NCBI GenBank assembly: GCA_903924465.1 | Contig: CAIYBN010000062.1 | Location: forward strand, 1 to 64,000 | Source: an uncultured Myxococcales bacterium | GTDB lineage: Bacteria > Myxococcota_A > UBA9042 | Length of the DNA stretch: 64,000 nucleotides | Reading direction: 5' to 3' | Shown: positions 54,846 through 63,665 of the stretch, in pieces | Numbering within the stretch: position 1 is the stretch's first letter | Layout of the letters: every line of letters starts with the position of its first letter | Notes under the pieces: generated by a model | What the model saw: the letters and a program-made list of their open reading frames with translations, nothing else | Databases searched by the model: none | What the model was told of the DNA's origin: nothing | Translations under genes and position numbers: made by a program

Positions 54846-56853
54846 GATTGGAAGTCCTGCCACACACGGAAGCCCGTGGGCCCAGCGTTCGGCAAGGTAC
54901 AGCGCCCAGCTTCGCCATCGCATCCCGGCACGCTGCGTACGCCCGAATCACCCGCCGCAATCCCGGATACTGTGCCGCCGGCACCTCGCCGTGCGGCAGC
55001 ACCAGCTCCCGCGTCCAGGTCCAGGCATCGCCCGTCTGGGTCGCTTTGCAGGCGGCGTGAAACGGCCCTTCGCGCACATCCACGTCGGGCGGCGGCTCCG
55101 CCATGCGCACGTTGGCGGGCAGGTGCAGCACGAGCTCCTGCAGCTCGTGGTAGGGCCTGTCGATCAGGACCGGCCGGCGCCGTGGCGTATTGGCCGCGAA
55201 CAGGGTCTCAAAACCATCGCCCACCGCCGTCAGTTTGAACTTGCCGGCGTTCTTCGTCTTCCCTTCGGGGGGCGGCAGCGTGAGGTCGGAGCGCATGGAG
55301 CAGCGAACCGCATGTGCATCGCATTCAGTCTCGACGTCGATGTGTACGGACCCTTTCGCGCGCTTCACGGTCTTGCTGGCGTGCATCGGAGCCGCGTCGC
55401 TGATGCCTGGAAAGGCGCGCAGCGCCATCATCCCGGCCACGCCCGTCCCCTCGATTGTGCGGACCCCCTTCGCGCCTTCGTGATGCGGCAGCAACGTGAG
55501 TTCCGTGTGCCAATGCGCCAGCGTCGCCGTCACGACGTGTCCCGTGATCGGCAGCAGCTCCGTCGCGGCCAGATCGGTCGCGGTCGGATTCGGCGCGAAC
55601 GTCACGGCCATCGCGCCGTCCAGCCAAGGTGGTATCTCGCCGGGCTGGCACAGCTCGCAGCTTGGATCCAGCCATCGCCCGCCCGTCTGCGCATCCGGCA
55701 GGTACAGCAGCAAGTGGTTGAGCCGCGTGAGATCTGGAAAATCGGCCAGAAACATCCCGGTTCCCAGCTGCGTCGTCGCGGCGAAGCGTGCCGCAATCCC
55801 CGCTTTCTGCAGGAGAGCCGCCAGCAGGACGGCTTTTTCCGCGGGCGTCCCGCGCTTGTCGGCCCAGTTCTTGTGCGCCACTGCTGCTGGCGCCCACTCC
55901 TCCGATGCCTGCGTACGAAACCCGTCGCGCACAAGCACGAACAGCCGGTCCGTCACCGCGCGGTCGTCGCCCACGCGCGCGACCGCGTCCATGCGCTCGC
56001 TCAACGTGTCGCGCGCCTGATACAGGTACCGCGTCCGCGGGAGGAGCAGCGACGGCCAGTCGTGGCCCACCCGAACCAGGGCGCCGTCCTGCCAGTAGTT
56101 CTGGACGCGCAGATACCAAAACGGCGGAAGTTCAGCGTCGGGCAGCGTCCAAGCTTCAGTCGGATCAGCCGCGAGATCCGTCGCTTCAAGCAGCCAATGC
56201 TGCCTGCCTTCCTCTTGTACGCGCGTCGCCTCGATCGGCAGCCCTTGCACCTTGACGTCCAGAGCCGTGTCGTCCGGCATCCAGATGTCCGCGCGGTAGT
56301 GCCGCGTGGGCATCGGCGCGACCAGCGTGGCGCGATGCGCGTCGCTCCATGGACCGTCGCCCGGGTCGCCGATGACCTCGACGATGCAGCCCACCTCGGC
56401 CTCTGGAATCCCCACCAACGTCCCGGACCGGCCGGTCAATACGCCGCGCGACGCCGGCGTTTCCGTTGCATCCACCGTTCGCACCGCACCGCCCGGCCAG
56501 AGGATGCGCGCCAGATAGTGCATGTGCGGATCCTGATTTGCGGTCAGCTGCTTGCGGACCAGCTCCGCTCCAGCCGCGGTGCGCACCCAGAAGGCCAGAT
56601 GATTCAGCGTCTCGGTGCGCCGCACATCTTGCTCCACCGCGCCCAGCACCACGTCGTGGCGATCCACGATGACGATATCCGCCGTTTCCGCGCGCGGGAG
56701 GTTCACGGCTTGCCGCAGCGTGTCCGCGTCAAACCACGGCTCGTGGATGTGCGCGAGGCAGGCGTTGGCTGTGAACGTCAGCGCTCCGAGGAGGGCCAGT
56801 CGGCGCGCGGGGCACCACGTCGTCGAACGGAGCAGTGCAGTCACGTTGGGCAT
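54763..56853 (-). CDS. DUF3857/transglutaminase-like exported protein, C-terminus replaced by repeat R2
   Basis: 696 residues from ATG 56853; upstream ATGs at 56886 and 57036 give no better signal. The signal segment is RRLALLGALTFTANACLA. The N-terminal part is DUF3857-like. The transglutaminase-like core reads DKRGTPAEKAVLLAALLQKA, where the Cys normally found in the GDCxDKA-type motif is Pro, so the thiol is missing. The following NHLLLYLP and RWLDPSC keep His and Asp positions. The terminal stretch (about the last 45 residues, Arg/Ala-rich) is encoded by repeat R2 and its edge and does not look native. It is divergent from the vWA lipoprotein gene. Confidence 0.8.
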   Translation of the reverse strand: MPNVTALLRSTTWCPARRLALLGALTFTANACLAHIHEPWFDADTLRQAVNLPRAETADIVIVDRHDVVLGAVEQDVRRTETLNHLAFWVRTAAGAELVRKQLTANQDPHMHYLARILWPGGAVRTVDATETPASRGVLTGRSGTLVGIPEAEVGCIVEVIGDPGDGPWSDAHRATLVAPMPTRHYRADIWMPDDTALDVKVQGLPIEATRVQEEGRQHWLLEATDLAADPTEAWTLPDAELPPFWYLRVQNYWQDGALVRVGHDWPSLLLPRTRYLYQARDTLSERMDAVARVGDDRAVTDRLFVLVRDGFRTQASEEWAPAAVAHKNWADKRGTPAEKAVLLAALLQKAGIAARFAATTQLGTGMFLADFPDLTRLNHLLLYLPDAQTGGRWLDPSCELCQPGEIPPWLDGAMAVTFAPNPTATDLAATELLPITGHVVTATLAHWHTELTLLPHHEGAKGVRTIEGTGVAGMMALRAFPGISDAAPMHASKTVKRAKGSVHIDVETECDAHAVRCSMRSDLTLPPPEGKTKNAGKFKLTAVGDGFETLFAANTPRRRPVLIDRPYHELQELVLHLPANVRMAEPPPDVDVREGPFHAACKATQTGDAWTWTRELVLPHGEVPAAQYPGLRRVIRAYAACRDAMAKLGAVPCRTLGPRASVCGRTSNRGAAPHAASAARSRPRLAAATPPSGAV

Positions 56854-57008
56854 CTCCGCATCGCAGGCGCTCGTGTTACGCGCCATGGGGGCAAGCATGA
56901 GGCCTTGGAGTTGGACGTCAAGACGCGGCGGGCGACTGTTTGCGGGCCTTGACTCGACACCCGCCGCGCGCACAATGACGACAACGCCACCACCGCGCGG
57001 AGAACGGC

Positions 57009-58064
57009 ATGCACACCCGTGAACGCACCCACGCACGCGCGTCGCCTCGACCTCACGCCGGGCTGCTGCTGGCGCTCGCTCTCCTCTCCGGCTGTCCGGA
57101 CGTGCCGATCGCGAAGACGCCGCTCGACGCCGTGGCCACCGCCAAACAGACTCTGACGCTGTCGGATGGGCGGCAGGAGGATGTGTTTCAGTACGACGAG
57201 TTTGAGACCCGCGCGCGGGTGGACGTGCTGTTCATCGACGACAACTCGGACTCGATGCGTGACGCACAGCAGCGGTTAGGTGCCAAGCTCAAGGACTTCC
57301 TGACCAGCCTCGCCAAGATCGACTGGCAAATTGGCATCACCACGACCGATGTCACCGACGGCACCTGGGGCCTGCAAGGCTCGCTGCTGCAGTTTGCCGC
57401 CGTGCATCAGCGCTACCTGACCACGGCGATGCCCAACGCGGCGCAGCTGTTCGATGGCACCATCGTGCGCGACGAGACGTGGAACTGCGGCAGCGACTGC
57501 CCGTCAACCGACGAACGCGGTTTGCGCGCGACGATTGAGGCCATCGGCAAGCGCGACGGCGACAACGCCGGCTTCTTCCGCGACGACGCCGATTTGGTCG
57601 TGATCGTGCTGTCGGACGAGGATGAGGGGAGCGTCGGCGGTCCGGATGCCGACCGCGGCGAGGACGTGGTCAAGGCGTTCACCGACGCATTTGGCGCGGA
57701 GAAAGCGCTCACCGGCTTCGCCATTATCGTGCAACCCGGCGACACCGCGTGCTTCAAGGAACACGACACCCTCGGCGGCCACTACGGCCAGGTGCTCGCG
57801 GATTTCGCCAAGCTCACGGGCGGCACGACCGGCAGCATCTGCGCGGCGGACTACGGCCCAACGCTCGCCAGCATTGGCAAGCGCGTGCGCGACGGCATCA
57901 AGGTGGCCGTGCTGACGGCGACGCCGCAGGTAGATTCGCTGGAGCTCATCGCCACACCGCCGGATGCGACGCTGACGTGGACGCTGGACGGCCGCACGCT
58001 GCGCTTCAACCACGCGCCGCTGGGTGGCACGCAGGTCGTCGTGAAGTACAAGGTTGCGGGATAG
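57009..58064 (+). CDS. vWA-domain lipoprotein
   Basis: 351 residues. GGAGAA lies 5 nt before the ATG and the lipobox is LALLSGC (Cys29). The vWA fold starts VDVLFIDDNSDSM, a DxSxS metal-ion-dependent adhesion site (Asp78, Ser80, Ser82). LVVIVLSDEDEGSVGGPDAD is the fourth strand with the acidic pair, and FAIIVQPGD the fifth. The C-terminal 60 residues form a beta segment (TPPDATLTWTLDGRTLRF). Proteins of this design are abundant in Myxococcota. Ligand unknown. Repeat R3 follows directly. Confidence 0.88.
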   Translation: MHTRERTHARASPRPHAGLLLALALLSGCPDVPIAKTPLDAVATAKQTLTLSDGRQEDVFQYDEFETRARVDVLFIDDNSDSMRDAQQRLGAKLKDFLTSLAKIDWQIGITTTDVTDGTWGLQGSLLQFAAVHQRYLTTAMPNAAQLFDGTIVRDETWNCGSDCPSTDERGLRATIEAIGKRDGDNAGFFRDDADLVVIVLSDEDEGSVGGPDADRGEDVVKAFTDAFGAEKALTGFAIIVQPGDTACFKEHDTLGGHYGQVLADFAKLTGGTTGSICAADYGPTLASIGKRVRDGIKVAVLTATPQVDSLELIATPPDATLTWTLDGRTLRFNHAPLGGTQVVVKYKVAG

Positions 58065-58076
58065 GTCGTGCAAGGT

Positions 58077-58183
58077 GCCCGCGCACGGAAGTGCGCAACG
58101 CCCACACAAACGCTGTTCGAAGCGCGCCGCCGCGATTCTCTGGCGGCGCCGTCCTGTACGTGAGCGTTCCGAAACCAAAAAAC
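58077..58183 (+). repeat. Dispersed repeat R3, copy 2
   Basis: Matches 54630-54727: CGCGCACGGAAGTGCGCAAC at the start, CTGTACGTGAGCGTTCCGAA near the end. It occupies the gap between the vWA gene and the 44-residue membrane protein, which converge here. Confidence 0.8.
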
Positions 58184-58226
58184 CAACATCCCCCAAACGG
58201 CCTAACTCACCCACCACACTCAGCCC

Positions 58227-58361
58227 TCAACTGTACCGCTCCGTCAGCCACCACAGCACGACCACAAACACCGCAACAATGCCAATCTCCGCCGCATACA
58301 CCCGCCGCCAACTGCCCAGCAGCGGTGGCTTGTCCGACATCTCTGGCCGCGGTTCCGTCAT
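58227..58361 (-). CDS. Small single-helix membrane protein (44 aa)
   Basis: MTEPRPEMSDKPPLLGSWRR is followed by one hydrophobic helix (AAEIGIVAVFVVVLWWL) and TERYS. The ATG overlaps the stop of the PIG-L gene (ATGA at 58361-58358), so translation is probably coupled. The protein is below the usual gene-finding cutoff. Its function is unknown; an accessory to a transporter or to the upstream deacetylase is a guess. Sequence after it is repeat R3, so any further genes of the operon are absent. Confidence 0.68.
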   Translation of the reverse strand: MTEPRPEMSDKPPLLGSWRRVYAAEIGIVAVFVVVLWWLTERYS

Positions 58362-60592
58362 GGCGCCAACAAGTTGGCCAAGAGCCGATACGCACCCGGC
58401 ACGCCCGCCGGCAGCTGCCGGAAGAACGCCAGACCGGTGTAAACAAACGTGCCCTTGCCATACTTCGCCACCAGCAGGCCGCCCTGCAGCGGCGCTTCGT
58501 CCTGGTCGTGCATCGCAAACACGGCGCGGTAGCGTGGATCCCACTTCTGGGCAAAATACAGCCCACGCTCTTGCACCCAACCGGCAAAATCATCCGTGGT
58601 CAGCTGGTTCGGCTTCTGCAGCAGCGGCTCGTTCGGGTCCAACGGCGTCATTGCCGCGCGCTCGTCCGTCACGCGCTCGCGGCCGATTTCCAGCGGATAC
58701 GGCCCGATGTCCACTTTCAGCGGCGCCAGCTTGCTGTTGGTCTGGTATTGCACGATCAGCCGCCCGCCATTCTCCACGTATTTCAAGAGTTTCGCGCGCT
58801 GGTTGCCAAGCTCCGGCGTCTGGTTGAACGCGCGTATGCCGACCAGAATCGCTTGAAAGCGCTCCAGCGGCTCCGTCGCCAGCTTGTCCAGCGGCAGCAG
58901 CGTCACGTCGTAGCCCACGGCCGTCAGGCTCTCGGCGACGCGGTCGCCCGGCCCGGGAATGTAGCCGATGTGCGTGGCACCCAGCTCCATCGCAATCGGC
59001 CCCAGCTTGGCCGGCGGCGGCTGCCACACGGTCAGCAACGGCACGTGGTCATAGGCAATGTGGTGCTGCTGCAGCGACTTCGCGGCATCCGCCGACGGGG
59101 CCACCTCAAACAGCCGCGACTGTTCGCCTTTGACGGGGTCATTCCACACATGCCGCACCGCGCGGACGACCGCCAGCTTGTGGCCGCCCAACTCCAGGTC
59201 GAACGTCGCCTGCAGCGCTGGCGGGCCAATCGGCAGGCCGCGCAGCGCCAACTCCGGCACAGGGTCCAGCGCACCGTCCGCGGGCGCCCGCAGCCAGTAC
59301 GGCGTCGAAATCGCCGCATTCGCCGCGAGCTGCAGCGTCTTCTGGCGGGTCACCGGCACGTTCAACGCCAGCTCCGCCTGCACTTCGGTCACGCCGTCGG
59401 GCAGGTGCACCGCCAGCAGCCGCGCCGACACCACCGACCGGTTCAGCGCCACGAGCTCCAGCTTCACCGCGCCACCCGGCACCGCCGTCGCCTCTGCCGC
59501 GCGCGCGTCCAGCACCACGCCCGCGCACGCGAGCAGCAGCGCCTCGGTCTCGTGCAGCTTGCGGAGTTTCCAGGCATTCGCGTCCGGCAGGGCGGTCAGC
59601 AGCGCGTGGACCTGCCACAACGCCGGAATCGTCTTCTCCGGATGCCGCGGCTCAAAGGCCTTCACCGCCGCGTCCACGACCTTTTGAATCTTCTCGCCGC
59701 CCGGATAGCGTTTCCAGGTGAAATCCAGGCCATCCAGCGGATCCTTGCCCGGCTTCGCGCCGGCCAGCCACTGAAAATACTCCAGCGACGGCCCGCGTTC
59801 CGCCGTCACGCCAAAGCCCTGGCTCTTGTGCTGGCTGCGACTTTCCGCGGCAATCTCCGGCCACGACTTGCCGCGCAGCGAATTGTAGCCGCCCACGTCC
59901 AGCTTCAGGTACGCGCTCATGTCGGCATTCGGCGCCAGGTTGAACGTTGGCACGTTGTGCAGCAGGCGGCTGGCTTGCCACGCCGGGAACAGCGGCAGTT
60001 GCTCCGGATAGCGCTTGGGATTCGCCGCTGCCGCAAACGCCTCCGCCGTCAGGATGGCCGACGCCGTGTGGTGGCCGTGGTTGGGCGGCAGCGTGTTGAA
60101 CCGCGTGATGACGACGTCCGGCCGCGTCCGGCGAATCGCCTGGACCACATCGCCCAGCACCGCGTCGTGCCCCCAGGCGCCCAGCGCTTCATCGGCGCGC
60201 TTGGTGTAGCCCTGGTCGCGCGCGCGGGTGAACAGCTGCTCTGCGCCATCGATGCGCCGCGCCGCGAGCAGTTCGTGCGTCCGCAAAAGTCCCAGCAGCT
60301 CATCCTGTTCCAGCCCCAGCAGGTTCTGCCCGCCATCGCCGCGGGTCAGCGACAGGTACGTGGCCGTCAGCGCGCGTTCGCCCACCAGATACGCCAGCAG
60401 GCGACTGTTCTCGTCATCCGGATGCGCCGCAACGTACAGCACACTGCCAACCACGCCCAGACGCTGCAGCGCTGCCTGAATTTCCCCGGAATTCGGCTGG
60501 CGCGTCGGTTGGGCCAGCAGCGGCGCGGCGAACAGGAATGCGGGGAGGGACAGCATCGCGACACAGACCAGAGGTGGGAGGGACTTGCGCAT
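58358..60592 (-). CDS. Secreted PIG-L family deacetylase-like protein (large form)
   Basis: 744 residues. ATG at 60592 follows AAGG and gives a signal peptide (LVCVAMLSLPAFLFAAPLLA). The LmbE/PIG-L zinc motif AHPDDE is at 56-61, with the later NHGHHTAS supplying further metal ligands. The C-terminal 450 residues carry beta segments and an alpha/beta region (YDVTLLPLDKLATEPLERF and on). PIG-L enzymes remove N-acetyl groups from GlcNAc-containing molecules. The exported large form is not the cytosolic BshB needed by bshC-bshA, although the catalytic family is the same. It overlaps the 44-residue gene. Confidence 0.85.
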   Translation of the reverse strand: MRKSLPPLVCVAMLSLPAFLFAAPLLAQPTRQPNSGEIQAALQRLGVVGSVLYVAAHPDDENSRLLAYLVGERALTATYLSLTRGDGGQNLLGLEQDELLGLLRTHELLAARRIDGAEQLFTRARDQGYTKRADEALGAWGHDAVLGDVVQAIRRTRPDVVITRFNTLPPNHGHHTASAILTAEAFAAAANPKRYPEQLPLFPAWQASRLLHNVPTFNLAPNADMSAYLKLDVGGYNSLRGKSWPEIAAESRSQHKSQGFGVTAERGPSLEYFQWLAGAKPGKDPLDGLDFTWKRYPGGEKIQKVVDAAVKAFEPRHPEKTIPALWQVHALLTALPDANAWKLRKLHETEALLLACAGVVLDARAAEATAVPGGAVKLELVALNRSVVSARLLAVHLPDGVTEVQAELALNVPVTRQKTLQLAANAAISTPYWLRAPADGALDPVPELALRGLPIGPPALQATFDLELGGHKLAVVRAVRHVWNDPVKGEQSRLFEVAPSADAAKSLQQHHIAYDHVPLLTVWQPPPAKLGPIAMELGATHIGYIPGPGDRVAESLTAVGYDVTLLPLDKLATEPLERFQAILVGIRAFNQTPELGNQRAKLLKYVENGGRLIVQYQTNSKLAPLKVDIGPYPLEIGRERVTDERAAMTPLDPNEPLLQKPNQLTTDDFAGWVQERGLYFAQKWDPRYRAVFAMHDQDEAPLQGGLLVAKYGKGTFVYTGLAFFRQLPAGVPGAYRLLANLLAP

Positions 60593-60678
60593 GGGCGGAA
60601 CCTTAGCAAACGGGCCGTGAAGCTGCATGGGCTTCGTGGGCAAACGCAGGGCAATCGGGTGCTTGGGCGCGCGTCACT

Positions 60679-62931
60679 TCATCGTGCAGGGCGGCGACCA
60701 AACGCGGCGCCTGTCCAGTAGAGCACGGCCGTGATCAGCACAAACGGCAGCATCGAGAGCGCATCGCTGTTTGGCCCGGCGTAGAACGGGTTGACGCGCT
60801 CAGCCCACGTCGCCAAATCCGCATCGACGTTGTCCAGCACGCCGGCCAGAAACGCGATGACGATGCCAGCGATGGCGCCGCCGGCGATGTAGCCCGATGA
60901 CAACAGGACGCCCGGGCTGCGATCCGACGCCGCGGCAGCTTCAGCTTCGGTCAGCTCGTGCGTTTGCAGCTTGCGCTGGCGCCGATCCACCAACCAACGC
61001 ACGAGGCCACCGACGAAGATCGGCGTTGACGAGGACAGCGGCAGGTACACGCCGACCGCGAACGCGAGCGACGGAATGCCCGAGAGCTCGAGGACCAGGG
61101 CAATCATCACACCGAACAGCACGAGGCCCCACGGCAGCTGCCGGTCGAGAATGCCCTTGATGATGTAGGACATCAGCGTGGCCTTGGGTGCCTCAAACTT
61201 GCGCACCTTCGAGCCATCGGGCCGCGTATCGTGCGTGCCGTTGATGCCCGGGTCGACCAGATACTTGGGGTGGCCGGCACCATCCACCAGATAGCGACCG
61301 ATCGCCAAGCCATTCGTTTCTTTGGTGATATTCCAGGAACGATAGGTGCCGGGATCCGTCTTGGCTTGTGCGTGCGTGAGCGGCTCGGCCACGCCCAACT
61401 CAGCCGTCGGCGCCACCAGTTCGGAGGTCACCGGCACGTAGACCGTCGCCGTGTCGTTGAGCGTCAGCAGCAGCGGCCCCAGACACACCGCCGACGCCAG
61501 CGCGCCGGCCAGAATCGCCAGCTGCTGCAGACGCGGCGTCGCGCCGATGAGGTAGCCGGTCTTCAAGTCCTGCGACGTCGTGCCGCCGTTCGACGCGGCG
61601 ATGCAGACGATGGCGCCGACCGACAGCGCGGTCACGTAGTACGTGCCACCGGTCCAGCCGACCAGCAAAAACGTCAGGCAGGTAAGCAAAAGCGTGGCGA
61701 CCGTCATGCCGGAAATGGGATTGGACGAGGAGCCGATTTCGCCTGTCAAGCGGGAAGATACGGTGACAAACAGGAAGCCAAAGACCACGATCAGGATCGC
61801 GCCCAGCAGGTTCATGTGCAAGGACGGCGCGGCGACGATGGCGACCAGAAGGCCGAGGATGCCGATGCCGACCCACTTGATGGGCAGGTCCTGGTCGATG
61901 CGCAAGATCGTCGCGGTGGATGCAGCGCTGCGGCGAAGATCGGTCAGGCCTTGGCGCAGGCCGTGCCAGATGAGCGGCAAGGAACGGCCGAGGCTGATGA
62001 TGCCGCCCGCGGCGACCGCGCCTGCGCCGATGTAGAGCACGTACGCGCTGCGGATCTTGTGCGGGTCCATCTGGCTGATTGGAATCGTGCCCGGCGCGAG
62101 CGGAAGGGGCAGGCCGTCGCCGAAGAATTTGATCATCGGAATGAGCACGAGGTACGCGAGCACGCCGCCCGCGCACATGACGGACGCGACCTGCGGGCCG
62201 ATGATGTAGCCGACGCCCAGCAACTCGGGCGAGATTTCGGCGGCGATGGAGCCGCCCAGCAGCGGCTTGCCAAATGTCACGCCCGGCGTGTCTTTCCACA
62301 GCTTGCCGGCGACATTGGCAATTTTATAGGCCAAACCGATGGCGAATCCGGCAAAGATCGTTTGCCCCGCCGCGGCGCGTTCACTTTCCGCTTCCGGATT
62401 GTTCGCGGTGGCAAATTCCGGACTTGCCGCAGCACGGGACTCTTCCGACGCGCCCGCCTTGAGCACTTCCGCGCACGCCGTACCTTCTGGATACTTCAGC
62501 GTTTCATGCTGGTCGACGATCAGCGCGCGGCGCAGTGGAATCATCATCAGGATGCCCAGCAGACCGCCGAGCACCGCGACGAGCGTGACGCGCACGACTT
62601 CCAGATCGAAGCCGAGGATGAGGATGGCCGGCATCGTGACGCCGACGCCGAAAGCAATCGATTCACCAGCGGAACCAGCGGTTTGGACGATGTTGTGTTC
62701 AAGGATTGTGGCATCCTTGAAGCCAAATTTCGAGAGCAAACGGAACAGCGTGATGGAGATGACGGCGACGGGGATGGAGGCGCTGACGGTCAGGCCGACT
62801 TTGAGGACGAGGTAGAGCGACGACGCGCCGAAGACCACGCCGAGGAGCGTACCGACGACGACGGCGCGCATCGTCAATTCCGGCATGACCGCCGTGGAAG
62901 GGATGTACGGGACGTGCTTTTCCTCGCTCAC
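60679..62931 (-). CDS. OPT family oligopeptide transporter
   Basis: 750 residues with about sixteen hydrophobic helices. The start is GTG at 62931, with GGAGG about 5 nt upstream, and overlaps the FAH gene stop as GTGA. Features of the OPT superfamily include LTMRAVVVGTLLGVVFGASS, the KYPEGTACAEVLKAG loop and NGGTTSQDLKTGYLIGATPR, which are near-diagnostic for the bacterial branch. Substrates of bacterial OPT proteins may be peptides or metal chelates; none can be assigned. An insert of about 90 residues around 510-600 is hydrophilic. Confidence 0.93.
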   Translation of the reverse strand: MSEEKHVPYIPSTAVMPELTMRAVVVGTLLGVVFGASSLYLVLKVGLTVSASIPVAVISITLFRLLSKFGFKDATILEHNIVQTAGSAGESIAFGVGVTMPAILILGFDLEVVRVTLVAVLGGLLGILMMIPLRRALIVDQHETLKYPEGTACAEVLKAGASEESRAAASPEFATANNPEAESERAAAGQTIFAGFAIGLAYKIANVAGKLWKDTPGVTFGKPLLGGSIAAEISPELLGVGYIIGPQVASVMCAGGVLAYLVLIPMIKFFGDGLPLPLAPGTIPISQMDPHKIRSAYVLYIGAGAVAAGGIISLGRSLPLIWHGLRQGLTDLRRSAASTATILRIDQDLPIKWVGIGILGLLVAIVAAPSLHMNLLGAILIVVFGFLFVTVSSRLTGEIGSSSNPISGMTVATLLLTCLTFLLVGWTGGTYYVTALSVGAIVCIAASNGGTTSQDLKTGYLIGATPRLQQLAILAGALASAVCLGPLLLTLNDTATVYVPVTSELVAPTAELGVAEPLTHAQAKTDPGTYRSWNITKETNGLAIGRYLVDGAGHPKYLVDPGINGTHDTRPDGSKVRKFEAPKATLMSYIIKGILDRQLPWGLVLFGVMIALVLELSGIPSLAFAVGVYLPLSSSTPIFVGGLVRWLVDRRQRKLQTHELTEAEAAAASDRSPGVLLSSGYIAGGAIAGIVIAFLAGVLDNVDADLATWAERVNPFYAGPNSDALSMLPFVLITAVLYWTGAAFGRRPAR

Positions 62932-63638
62932 GGGGCCTCCGAAGCGGCAATCCGCACCGTCAGTTCAGGCAGGCCAGTCACGCATGCCACAGCGACATCG
63001 CCGGGGACCAGTGCTGCGACGCCTTCGGGCGTGCCGGTGAAGATCAGGTCGCCCGGTTCCAGTGAAACATACAGGGAAAGGTGGGCAATGACGTCGGCGA
63101 CCGGCCAAATCATCTCCGAAAGCGCTGCTTCCTGGCGCCGTTGGCCGTTGACGTCCAGCTCGATGCGCGCGGAATGGTCGGGCCAACGATCCGCAGGCAG
63201 GAGCGCAGAGCAGGGCGCCGACGCGTCGAATCCCTTGGCCATTTCCCACGGTTGCGCCAGTTTCTTGGCTGCCGCTTGCAGGTCACGCCGCGTCAAGTCC
63301 AGGCCCACGGCGTAGCCAAAAACGTGGCGCAGCGCGTCCATGTGCGGAATGTTCCGGCCACCGGTGCCGATGGCCACGACCAGCTCGATTTCATGGTGCA
63401 AATTCGCAGTCTTGGGCGGGTAATGCACCGTCACGGCGCCATCGGGCAGCGCGGGCACGATGGCGTCGCCCGGCTTGGCAAAGAAAAACGGCGGCTCGCG
63501 GGTCGGGTCGGAACCCATTTCCAACGCGTGCGCGGCGTAGTTGCGGCCCACGCACCAGATGCGCCGCACCGCGAAGAGGTCCGATTGACCGGCGACGTAC
63601 AGGAAAGGTTGCGGCGGCGGTGGCAAAATCCAGGTCAC
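62928..63638 (-). CDS. Fumarylacetoacetate hydrolase (FAH) family protein, fumarylpyruvate-hydrolase-like
   Basis: 236 residues, the length of short FAH proteins. The start is GTG at 63638 with GAGGAGA 7 nt upstream. IWCVGRNYAAHALEMGSDPT, HHEIELVVAIG (metal ligands), VGLDLTRRDLQ and GDLIFTGTPEGV are the family signatures. It probably hydrolyses acylpyruvates in aromatic breakdown, or decarboxylates oxaloacetate. The overlap with the transporter gene hints at coupled uptake and use of a compound. Confidence 0.9.
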   Translation of the reverse strand: MTWILPPPPQPFLYVAGQSDLFAVRRIWCVGRNYAAHALEMGSDPTREPPFFFAKPGDAIVPALPDGAVTVHYPPKTANLHHEIELVVAIGTGGRNIPHMDALRHVFGYAVGLDLTRRDLQAAAKKLAQPWEMAKGFDASAPCSALLPADRWPDHSARIELDVNGQRRQEAALSEMIWPVADVIAHLSLYVSLEPGDLIFTGTPEGVAALVPGDVAVACVTGLPELTVRIAASEAP

Positions 63639-63665
63639 GGTCGTTCTCCTCGCGGCGAGATGGTG

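Noticed and set aside
58358..60592. PIG-L gene as the missing bshB
   Set aside because: The protein has a signal peptide and is three times the length of BshB; bacillithiol synthesis is cytosolic.
57749..60721. Plus-strand frame of 990 codons
   Set aside because: Runs antisense through the PIG-L gene and across repeat R3; composition is Arg/His/Gln-rich shadow.
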